Shown: positions 8,540 through 15,639 of the stretch, piece by piece
How the letters are laid out: every line of letters starts with the position of its first letter
Position numbering within the stretch: the stretch's first letter is position 1
Assembly (NCBI RefSeq): GCF_032191775.1
Contig: NZ_CP132507.1
Location: 3,683,001 to 3,747,000, forward strand
Length of the DNA: 64,000 nt
DNA from: Rhodoferax mekongensis
Lineage (GTDB): Bacteria > Pseudomonadota > Gammaproteobacteria > Burkholderiales > Burkholderiaceae_C
Direction of reading: 5' to 3'
The notes under the pieces: model-generated
Seen by the model: the letters and a program-made list of their open reading frames with translations, nothing else
The model's database searches: none
Told to the model about the DNA's origin: nothing
Position numbers and translations under genes: made by a program

Positions 8540-10855
8540 ATGCAAACACCCACCACGCCCATCGTTAGAGACATCGTGTTGGTGGGCGGCGGCCACAGCC
8601 ATGTGGTGGCGCTGCGCTACTTCGCCATGCACCCACTACCCGGCGTGCGCATCACCCTGATTTGTACCGACGCGCACACGCCCTACTCCGGCATGCTGCC
8701 CGGCTACGTGGCGGGGCACTACGCTTATGACGATGTGCACATCGACCTGTGCCGCCTGTGTGCCGCCACCGGCGCGCGGTTCATCCAAGCAGAGGTGATG
8801 GGTCTGGACCGTGAGGCACGCACCGTGCAGCTGCGCGGCCGGCCCGACATTGACTACGACGTGGTCTCCATCAACACCGGCTCCACGCCGCAGATGCGCG
8901 CAATGGGCGCCGCCGAGCATGCGGTGCCGGTCAAACCCATCACAGGCTTCAACCAGCGATGGTTGCAATTGCTCGACAAGGTGGCGCACGCTACGCGGCC
9001 GCTGACGATAGCCATCGTGGGTGGTGGCGCGGGCGGTGTGGAGCTGTGCCTGTCCATGCAGTACCGGCTGCGTGCCGAGACACAAGCCGCCAGGCGGGCG
9101 GACTTGGCACCGCAGTTCCACTTGTTTACGTCTGACGGCTTGCTGCCCACCCACAACGCGGGTGTACAGAGGCGCTTTGCCAAAGTGCTAGCCGAGCGCG
9201 GCGTACAGGTGCACTTGCAAACGCACGTGGCGGAAGTGCAGGCGGGCCGTTTGCGCAGCGCAGGAGGCGACTGGTTTGACGCTGACGAGGTGCTCTGGGT
9301 TACCCAAGCCGGCGGTGGCGCCTGGCTGAAAGGCACCGGCTTGCCCCTGACTGACAACCGCTGCATACGGTTACACGACACGCTGCAAAGTATCACCGAC
9401 CCGCGCGTGTTTGCGGCGGGTGACGTGGCAGCGATGGAGAACTTTGCGCTGGAGAAAGCCGGCGTGTTTGCCGTGCGCATGGGTATGCCGCTGGCCATCA
9501 ACCTGCAGCGTGCAGTCCTAGGCTTGCCCCTGCAGCCCTACCGCCCGCAGCGCCACTGGCTGGCGCTAATCAGCACCGGTGACAAATTTGCCGTGGCCTC
9601 ACGCGGCGCCCTCGGCTTTGCGGGTGCCTGGGTCTGGCGCTGGAAAGACTGGATAGACCGCCGTTTCATGCAGCGATTCAGCGTGCAAGGCGTGGATGGA
9701 CTCGCCGGCCTCTCAAACATGACTACGGCCAGGACATCCGCCACAGCATCCATTCAGCTAAACGCTGATGAAGCCCAACAGGCGCAAGCCGCAGTCGCCA
9801 TGCGCTGCGGAGGCTGTGGCGCCAAGGTGGGGGCCAGCGTGCTCTCCCGTGCACTGCAAAACCTGTGGGTGCAACCCAACCCCGATGTATTGCTGGGCCT
9901 GGACAGCCCGGACGACGCTGCCGTGGTGCGCGTGCCGCCCGGCAAAGCGCTGGTACACAGCGTGGACTTTTTCCGCGCGTTTGTGGATGACCCTTATGTG
10001 TTTGGCCGCGTTGCCGCCAACCATGCACTGGGCGACTTGTTTGCCATGGGCGCGCAGCCGCACACCGCGACCGCTATCGCCACCGTGCCCCCCGGCTTGG
10101 ACCGGCAGGTGGAAGTCACCCTGCGCCAGATGATGCAAGGCGCCGTCGAGGTGCTGAACGCCGCCGGCTGCGCCCTGATCGGCGGGCACAGCGGTGAAGG
10201 CGCCGAGCTGGCACTGGGCTTTGGAGTGAACGGCCTGGTGGACGTGGACAGCCATGGCCAAATGACCGGCGTGCTGCGCAAAGGCGGCATGCAGCCCGGC
10301 GATGTGCTGCTGCTGACCAAGCCGATTGGCACCGGTGCCTTGTTTGCCGCGCATGGTCGTGCAGCCGCGAAAGGCCGCTGGGTACAAGCTGCGCTGCAGA
10401 GCATGACGCAGAGCAACCAGACTGCCGCGCAGACATTGCGAGCCTTTGGCGCCACCGCCTGCACCGACCTGACAGGCTTCGGCCTCATCGGCCACACGGT
10501 AGAAATGGCCCGCCCCAGCGGCGTGCAAGTCGTGCTGGATGCCGCCGCCCTGCCCCTGCTGGACGGCGCTCTGGAGTGTGTGCAGCAGGGCCTGCTGAGC
10601 TCCCTGCACGGCGCCAATGCCCGCCAGCAGCATGTGGTGCAAAACGCCGCACAGGCCATGACGCACCCGCTGTGGCCGCTGCTGGTGGACCCCCAAACCG
10701 CCGGGGGACTCTTGGCGTCCGTGCCCGTCTCAGCGGTTGATGACTGCTTGCGCGCACTGCGAGCACAGGGTTACCCAGAAGCCTGCGCCATCGGCCATGT
10801 GCGTGCATTACCTGCCGACGAACTGCCCATCACCATCGACGTGCGACCGCTATGA
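8540..10855 (+). CDS. selD: Selenide, water dikinase fused to NADH dehydrogenase-like flavoprotein
   Basis: A 771-residue fusion. The N-terminal ~385 residues form an NDH-2/sulfide:quinone reductase-like FAD protein (GGGHSH at 15-20, second nucleotide site GGGAGGVEL near 160, AAGDVAAM near 295). The C-terminal ~350 residues form SelD, which makes selenophosphate from selenide and ATP. The SelD active-site segment reads C423GGC426GAK429, so the equivalents of E. coli Cys17 and Lys20 are present. ATP- and metal-site stretches follow (LGLDSPDDAAVV, GGHSGEGAEL, DLTGFGLIGH, DPQTAGGLL). I start at the ATG at 8540, just before the Rossmann fold; the frame is open further upstream. No selA, selB or selU is in the window. 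The stop overlaps the next gene (ATGA). Confidence 0.92.
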   Translation: MQTPTTPIVRDIVLVGGGHSHVVALRYFAMHPLPGVRITLICTDAHTPYSGMLPGYVAGHYAYDDVHIDLCRLCAATGARFIQAEVMGLDREARTVQLRGRPDIDYDVVSINTGSTPQMRAMGAAEHAVPVKPITGFNQRWLQLLDKVAHATRPLTIAIVGGGAGGVELCLSMQYRLRAETQAARRADLAPQFHLFTSDGLLPTHNAGVQRRFAKVLAERGVQVHLQTHVAEVQAGRLRSAGGDWFDADEVLWVTQAGGGAWLKGTGLPLTDNRCIRLHDTLQSITDPRVFAAGDVAAMENFALEKAGVFAVRMGMPLAINLQRAVLGLPLQPYRPQRHWLALISTGDKFAVASRGALGFAGAWVWRWKDWIDRRFMQRFSVQGVDGLAGLSNMTTARTSATASIQLNADEAQQAQAAVAMRCGGCGAKVGASVLSRALQNLWVQPNPDVLLGLDSPDDAAVVRVPPGKALVHSVDFFRAFVDDPYVFGRVAANHALGDLFAMGAQPHTATAIATVPPGLDRQVEVTLRQMMQGAVEVLNAAGCALIGGHSGEGAELALGFGVNGLVDVDSHGQMTGVLRKGGMQPGDVLLLTKPIGTGALFAAHGRAAAKGRWVQAALQSMTQSNQTAAQTLRAFGATACTDLTGFGLIGHTVEMARPSGVQVVLDAAALPLLDGALECVQQGLLSSLHGANARQQHVVQNAAQAMTHPLWPLLVDPQTAGGLLASVPVSAVDDCLRALRAQGYPEACAIGHVRALPADELPITIDVRPL

Positions 10856-10902
10856 AAAGAGTAGCTTCTCGCGCAGATTCCATGGGCGCCAGAGTCACTT
10901 TT
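10849..10902 (+). repeat. dispersed ~55-bp repeat, copy 2 (selD end / DUF3047 start)
   Basis: GCTATGAAAAGAGTAGCTTC and GATTCCATGGGCGCCAGAG follow the repeat consensus. It supplies the selD stop, the DUF3047 start codon and the first ~16 codons of that gene, read in the same phase as the other in-frame plus-strand copies. Confidence 0.65.
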
Positions 10903-11622
10903 CTAGCTCTATCGGCGTGGTGCAGCTTGTCCATGGTGTGGGCGCAGGCCCCGGGCGTAACGCCGCTCACACCACTGGAGGCGACAGGCCCCGGCACGCC
11001 ACCCGCGCCATGGCGGGCGGTGGGCTTGCCCGGAGGCAAGGTGCTGCTGATGGCGCCCGACATCGTGTTGCAAGGCGCAGAGCCTGTGCTGCGCCTGCGC
11101 AGCGACAAGAGCTACAGCACCCTGAGCCACGCGCTGCCTGCCGGCACCCGTGAGAGCCGCTTGCAATGGCAGTGGCGACTGGACGAAGGTCTGGCTCACG
11201 CAGACCTGCAGCGCAAAGAAGGGGACGACGTGGCGCTCAAGGTCTGCGCCATGTTCGACCTGCCTCTTGCCAACATTCCTTTCGTAGAGCGCAACCTGCT
11301 GCGCCTGGCACGCACCCTGAGCGGCGAGAACCTGCCGGGTGCCACGCTCTGCTACGTGTGGGACCGCCTGCAGCCGCCGGGCACAGTGGTGAACAATGTG
11401 TACAGCAAACGCCTGCGCTTTATCGTGCTCGATCAGGGCCCCGCGCGGCCCGGAACCTGGGTCAGCCATGCACGGGACTTGAACGCCGACTTTGTGCGCG
11501 CCTTCGGAGAAGAAAGCGCGACCGTACCGCCCTTGTTGGCCGTGGTCGTCGGTGCGGACAGTGACAACACCGGTGGGAGCAGTCTGGCCTTTGTCAAAGG
11601 GCTTGGCCTTGTGAAACCCTAG
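10852..11622 (+). CDS. DUF3047 family exported protein
   Basis: A 256-residue protein with an N-terminal export signal (hydrophobic segment around residues 15-30 ending SMVWAQA) and a DUF3047 domain over the rest. Recognisable stretches are RLQWQWRLDE, the acidic VALKVCAMFD, LCYVWDRLQPPGTVV and the C-terminal VVVGADSDNTGG. Function is unknown for the family. It overlaps selD by four bases and so is probably translationally coupled to it. The first ~16 codons come from the dispersed repeat, so the true start could also be the in-frame ATG at 10882. Confidence 0.8.
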   Translation: MKRVASRADSMGARVTFLALSAWCSLSMVWAQAPGVTPLTPLEATGPGTPPAPWRAVGLPGGKVLLMAPDIVLQGAEPVLRLRSDKSYSTLSHALPAGTRESRLQWQWRLDEGLAHADLQRKEGDDVALKVCAMFDLPLANIPFVERNLLRLARTLSGENLPGATLCYVWDRLQPPGTVVNNVYSKRLRFIVLDQGPARPGTWVSHARDLNADFVRAFGEESATVPPLLAVVVGADSDNTGGSSLAFVKGLGLVKP

Positions 11623-11651
11623 CCACAGTTGCCGGCGCAAGCAGGGAAAAC

Positions 11652-11705
11652 GCTATGCTTTCCATAGCTGCTCGCGCATATTCCGTGGGCGCTGGAGGCT
11701 GATTT
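11652..11705 (+). repeat. dispersed ~55-bp repeat, copy 3 (intergenic)
   Basis: This is the clearest intergenic copy: GCTATGCTTTCCATAGCTGC, CGCGCATATTCCGTGGGCGC and TGGAGGCTGATTT. It lies between the DUF3047 gene and the second flavoprotein gene. Confidence 0.85.
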
Positions 11706-11743
11706 ATTTGTCAAACCCGCCCCAATCGTGGAACAATAGCGGC

Positions 11744-12871
11744 ATGAAAGCTCTGGCTGCGCATATCAAGCAGGATGTGGACTCCGCCCACGCGGCCGAC
11801 GCGCGCGGCTACCAGCCCCGCCAGCTGGTATTGCTGGGTGGCGGCATGGCCAACCTGCAAGTGCTCTCGGCACTGGCGGCCAAGCCCCTGCCGGAGATGC
11901 GCATCATTCTGGTGGCCCCCTTTCCCCGCACCATTTATCCCGGCATGCTGCCCGGCTTTGTGGCCGGTCGCTACAGCCAGGACGAATGCGCCATTCCGCT
12001 GGAGCCGCTGGTGCGGCGCGCCGGCATCCGCTGGCTGCAGCGCAGCGTCAAATCGCTGGATGCCGGCAGCCAGACGCTGCAACTCGATGATGGCAGCAGC
12101 CAGCATTACGACTGGTTGTCCATCAACACCGGGCCGGTGCAAAACCGCGAGCAGATCGAGCGCGACATTCCCGGCGCCCGGGAGTTCGGCCTGTTTGCCC
12201 ACCCGCTGGAGACATTTGCCCTGCTCTGGCCGCGGGTGTGTGAGCTCGCCAACAGCAAGGCGCTGCGGGTGACAGTTATCGGCGACCACACCGCCGCCCT
12301 GGAACTCGCCTTGGCCGTGCGCCAGCGCCTGCCTTCGAGCGCCGTGACCCTGGTGATCAAGCCCGGTGAAGGCGGCGTGGATTTGGACAGCCCGGTGCAC
12401 GCCCGGCTGGTAGCCGCCATGAAGGCCCAGCGCATCACGGTGCTGCAGGATGTGGCGGTGGGCATGACCGCTGAGTCCGTGCACCTGGGCTGCGGCGCCC
12501 ACCTGGCCTGCGATGTGCCGCTGATCGCGCTCGAATCCCAGACGCCTGCGTGGCTGGCCGACAGCGGGCTGGCCCTGGATGGCCAAGGTCAGGTCGCCAT
12601 CGACGCCTACCAGCGCAGCACCAGCCACAGCCAAGTGTTCTCCGTCCAGGATGAGAGCGAGGCCTTGGTGCACAACCTGCCGGCCGCCACCACCGGTGCC
12701 AGCCTGCATGCGGTGCGAGATACATCCCACGCGCTGCACTTTTTATTCGGTGGCAGCCAGCAAGCGGTAGCCAGCTGGGGCAGCTACAGCGCCACCGGCC
12801 GCACCCTGAACTGGCTCAAAGACTGGACCGACCGCCGTCATGTGGCGCGTTACCTGCAAGTTACATCCTGA
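11744..12871 (+). CDS. NADH dehydrogenase-like FAD-dependent oxidoreductase
   Basis: A 375-residue single-domain flavoprotein of the NDH-2/sulfide:quinone reductase group, with FAD-binding LVLLGGGMANLQ near residue 28, the PGMLPGFVAGRY stretch also found in the flavoprotein half of the SelD fusion, a second nucleotide region (VTVIGDHTAALELAL) and a C-terminal anchor-like end. The second site lacks the usual GxGxxG, so pyridine nucleotide binding may be weak. It looks like a divergent paralogue of the SelD N-terminal half two genes upstream. I prefer the ATG at 11744; a TTG at 11708 is also in frame. A gap of 121 bases carrying a repeat copy precedes it. Confidence 0.8.
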   Translation: MKALAAHIKQDVDSAHAADARGYQPRQLVLLGGGMANLQVLSALAAKPLPEMRIILVAPFPRTIYPGMLPGFVAGRYSQDECAIPLEPLVRRAGIRWLQRSVKSLDAGSQTLQLDDGSSQHYDWLSINTGPVQNREQIERDIPGAREFGLFAHPLETFALLWPRVCELANSKALRVTVIGDHTAALELALAVRQRLPSSAVTLVIKPGEGGVDLDSPVHARLVAAMKAQRITVLQDVAVGMTAESVHLGCGAHLACDVPLIALESQTPAWLADSGLALDGQGQVAIDAYQRSTSHSQVFSVQDESEALVHNLPAATTGASLHAVRDTSHALHFLFGGSQQAVASWGSYSATGRTLNWLKDWTDRRHVARYLQVTS

Positions 12872-12909
12872 GACAGACTGACAGATCGGTTTTCGCTGCA
12901 GGTAATGGG

Positions 12910-12934
12910 TATAGTGGGTGTGACTTAGTTCACA
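12910..12934 (+). promoter_or_regulatory. candidate -10 element and CRP-like palindrome before the YhgE gene
   Basis: TATAGT (12910-12915) resembles a sigma-70 -10 box, though no good -35 is visible. Just downstream, 12919-12934 reads TGTGA-CTTAGT-TCACA, an exact match to the CRP-family half-site consensus. It ends seven bases before the ATG, so a bound protein would probably block initiation or translation. Confidence 0.5.
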
Positions 12935-12941
12935 TCTCCCC

Positions 12942-14873
12942 ATGAAGCTGATCAACGAAATTGCCTATGTGGCCAAACAGGAACTGAAGGTTCTTGTTCG
13001 CCACCCCAAGATGCTGTTGGCAGTGTTGGTGGTAGCCGTCTTGCCCTCAGTCTACGCCTCCATCTACCTCACCAGCGTCTGGGACCCGACCTCCCACACC
13101 AATGCCTTGCGCGTGGCGGTGGTGAACCTGGACGATGGCGTGGAATACAAAGACCACATGTTCAACATCGGCTCCCAGGTGATCACGCGCCTGGAGCGCA
13201 GTGCACGATTTGGCTACGTCACGTACGAGCATGCGGAGGATGCCCGCCAAGACGTGCGCATGGGCAAAGTGGCCTTCGCGCTGATAGTTCCCAAGGACTT
13301 CAGCTCCAACGCCATCCCCGGGGCCATGCCGGGCGGCGGCAAGTTGGTGATTTACGCGTCTGAGGGCAACAACTACCAGACCGCCGTCATCGCCAAACAA
13401 TTCGCCAATGAGCTGGGCCATGAGGTAAACGAGAGCCTGAACGAGCGACGCTGGGCCATGGTGCTGACCAATGCCGCCGGTTCACAGCGCAGCGTGGACC
13501 AGCTCAGGGCCGGCGTCAACAGCCTGCGCGAAGGTGCCATGGAACTCAACACCGGCGCGCTGCAAGCCGCCAATGCCGGACGTGCCTTGTCCAATGGCTC
13601 GGTCAAACTGCACAGCGGTGTCGGGCAGTTCACCGACGGATTCAAGCAACTGAGCAATGGGCTGCGCACCCTGGACTCCAAGCGCCCCCGCAACTCGGAC
13701 CTGAATGCGCTGAAATCCGGCGCCGACGCGCTGGCAGCGGGCCATGTGGATCTGGGCAGAGGCATGGACGAACTGCAGGGCGGAAGTCATAAATTGCTGG
13801 AAGGTGTGATGGCCTTCAAGACAGAGGCGGACGACAGCCTGCTGTTGCCTACCCGCGTCAAGGAAGGCGCGGGGCAACTCGCAAGCGGCATGAATCAGCT
13901 GGACGACGGCATCCGCGATGCATCCGAAGGACAGAAGAAACTGTCCGATGGCGCCAACCGGGTGGCCGCCGGAGTGGGGACCTTGACGAACGGCATGCGC
14001 TCCATGAGCGGCGCTATTCGCCAGGCCGTGACCAAACTGCCCGAGGACAGCCAGCTCGACGAGCTGGATGCCGGGAGCAATCAGCTCAGCAATGGTGCCG
14101 GCGCCTTGTCCGAAGGCTTGCAAAAACTCAAAACAGGCACGCAAGCACTTTCGGGTGGATTGGATTTGCTCGCCCATTCGCTGCCGGCTTCCATTGAGAC
14201 ACCGGAAGGCAGCCCGGAAGGTCTGGCCAACTCTGTCAAACCCATTATTGAAGTCGATGCCGTGGTCGGCAACAGCGGCAGCGGCTTTGCACCCAACGTG
14301 ATCCCCGCAGCACTCTGGCTGGGAGCCGGTGTGGCGGCTTTCCTGATCCATATCCGCGTGATGCCGCGGCATGCCAAGCGCTTTTCACCGCCGGCCAAAT
14401 TCATCGGCAAGATCGCCATGCCGGCTATCGTGGTGCTGATGCAGGCGCTGGTGCTGGGGCTGACAGTGTTATGGGGCTTGAAGGTGCGCATTTTTGATCC
14501 CGCTGCCTTTGCCTTGTGCCTGACAGTGGCAGGACTGTCTTTCTTGATGATCGTGATGCTGCTCACGCGCGCATTGGGCGATGCGGGCAAAGTCTTCGCC
14601 ATGGTGTTTCTGGCGGTGCAGCTGTCGGCATCGGGTGGCGTTTTGCCGGTGGAACTGAGTGGCGGCTTGTATGAAATCATCAGCCCCTGGCTGCCCATGA
14701 CCTGGGTGGTGCGGGCGGTGAAGGCGGCCATGTTCGGGGCCTATGGGGGTGCCTGGCAATCGCCCATGCTGCTGGTCACCGCTTGCGGTTTGATCTCGAT
14801 GTTGCTGGCCTGCTGGATAGGACGCTGGCGCTATCTGCACCCGGCCCAGATGCAGCCCGCTGTCGGCTTGTGA
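12942..14873 (+). CDS. YhgE/Pip family membrane protein
   Basis: A 643-residue protein with one N-terminal membrane helix (about residues 22-44), a YhgE/Pip N-terminal domain, a long extracytoplasmic helical region (about 180-420) of repeated units such as LSNG, LRxG and ASG, and a C-terminal ABC-2-like block of about five helices (450-635). This is the layout of Pip/YhgE proteins, related to transport permeases; in Gram-positive bacteria some are phage receptors or ESX accessory proteins. No ATPase gene is adjacent. It is preceded by a CRP-like site and ends convergently with the riboswitch-controlled gene 18 bases away. Confidence 0.85.
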   Translation: MKLINEIAYVAKQELKVLVRHPKMLLAVLVVAVLPSVYASIYLTSVWDPTSHTNALRVAVVNLDDGVEYKDHMFNIGSQVITRLERSARFGYVTYEHAEDARQDVRMGKVAFALIVPKDFSSNAIPGAMPGGGKLVIYASEGNNYQTAVIAKQFANELGHEVNESLNERRWAMVLTNAAGSQRSVDQLRAGVNSLREGAMELNTGALQAANAGRALSNGSVKLHSGVGQFTDGFKQLSNGLRTLDSKRPRNSDLNALKSGADALAAGHVDLGRGMDELQGGSHKLLEGVMAFKTEADDSLLLPTRVKEGAGQLASGMNQLDDGIRDASEGQKKLSDGANRVAAGVGTLTNGMRSMSGAIRQAVTKLPEDSQLDELDAGSNQLSNGAGALSEGLQKLKTGTQALSGGLDLLAHSLPASIETPEGSPEGLANSVKPIIEVDAVVGNSGSGFAPNVIPAALWLGAGVAAFLIHIRVMPRHAKRFSPPAKFIGKIAMPAIVVLMQALVLGLTVLWGLKVRIFDPAAFALCLTVAGLSFLMIVMLLTRALGDAGKVFAMVFLAVQLSASGGVLPVELSGGLYEIISPWLPMTWVVRAVKAAMFGAYGGAWQSPMLLVTACGLISMLLACWIGRWRYLHPAQMQPAVGL

Positions 14874-14891
14874 CCTGCCGTTGAACTGCGA

Positions 14892-15347
14892 TCAGTGACG
14901 CGGCAGCGTGAGAAAGCCGCGTTGCACCCTCCACTCGGTGCACAAGAAGCGTCCGTTGTTCATCAGCCGGTCAAGGATGCTGTAGTCGGGGTAGACCATC
15001 TTGCCGTCTTTGCAGATCATCACTGTTTCTTCGGTCGTGACCTGCTGCAGCAAGTTGGCGAGGGTCATGCTGTCCCGCAGGAGTACATACACCGTGAGCA
15101 ATGCGACAACCGTGGCTGCCAGAGAGCACCACTCCCGCATTTTTTGTTGCAAGGGGCTTGCAACTTCGGGCGAGTCCATGGGAAGGGCACCGCCGCTCAG
15201 ACTGAACAGGTCGGCACTCCCGGTGGCCGGTGCTGCACCATCCTCTTGAGCCGCAGCAGGCTGGGGCACCTGGGTTTCAGCACTGTGAGCACTGGCGGCC
15301 TCGGCGGCGGGGATGAAAGCCCGTCCAAAGGGCTTGGTTTGCTTCAT
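14892..15347 (-). CDS. unknown single-pass membrane protein under a c-di-GMP riboswitch
   Basis: A 151-residue protein I do not recognise. Residues 1-70 are Ala/Pro/Glu-rich and probably disordered, one hydrophobic helix follows (about residues 75-96, SLAATVVALLTVYVLL), and about 55 residues remain with two cysteines (ICKDGKMV and RFLCTEW). The start chosen is the ATG at 15347, which has GGGAG eight bases upstream; the longer reading from 15371 has no ribosome site. The 5' leader carries a cyclic-di-GMP-I riboswitch about 60 bases before the start, so expression should follow c-di-GMP. No operon partner is present. Its role could be in surface attachment or motility, but only the regulation supports that. 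Confidence 0.75.
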   Translation of the reverse strand: MKQTKPFGRAFIPAAEAASAHSAETQVPQPAAAQEDGAAPATGSADLFSLSGGALPMDSPEVASPLQQKMREWCSLAATVVALLTVYVLLRDSMTLANLLQQVTTEETVMICKDGKMVYPDYSILDRLMNNGRFLCTEWRVQRGFLTLPRH

Positions 15348-15409
15348 GGTGTGGACTCCCGTACTTTGCATCCGGAGGGCATGACGCCGTTTCCACAGCC
15401 AACGCTGCT

Positions 15410-15497
15410 GAAAGCAACCCCGCTATCCGCCTGCTGTGCAGGGAGGACCGGAGGCTTTGCGTCCCTGCCTCTCGGCAGGTTTGCCCATGCGCTCTAG
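15410..15497 (-). promoter_or_regulatory. cyclic-di-GMP-I riboswitch (GEMM-I)
   Basis: On the minus strand the leader reads GGGCAAACC, then a hairpin CTGCC-GAGA-GGCAG with a GNRA tetraloop, then GGGACGCAAAGCCTCCGG, a second arm (CCTGC-ACA-GCAGG inside) and TAGCGGGGTT. These blocks match the GEMM-I aptamer in order and spacing, including GACGCAAAGCC, the GNRA loop that docks on its receptor, and the closing GGGGTT. The aptamer ends about 60 bases before the ATG at 15347. The intervening stretch has no obvious intrinsic terminator, so control may act on translation near the GGGAG site. Confidence 0.95.
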
Positions 15498-15511
15498 GCG
15501 CGAAAAGTCAG

Positions 15512-15540
15512 ACTATAGAGGAAGCCGGGAAATCCCCCAA
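15512..15540 (-). promoter_or_regulatory. sigma-70-like promoter of the riboswitch transcript
   Basis: On the minus strand TTGGGG (15540-15535) and TATAGT (15517-15512) are 17 bases apart. The start point would fall near 15505, just ahead of the aptamer. Confidence 0.6.
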
Positions 15541-15639
15541 ATCGGTTTTCGATGCGCAAAAAGAAGTAAAAGCTGTCAGTCCGTGCGTGGTGGAGGCATT
15601 GCACAGTTCTTGCACCGCTGATTCTGAGCGCCGCCCGAT

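Noticed and set aside
15436-15621. Small plus-strand reading frame opposite the riboswitch.
   Set aside because: No ribosome site or protein-like composition; the region is explained by the aptamer and its promoter on the other strand.
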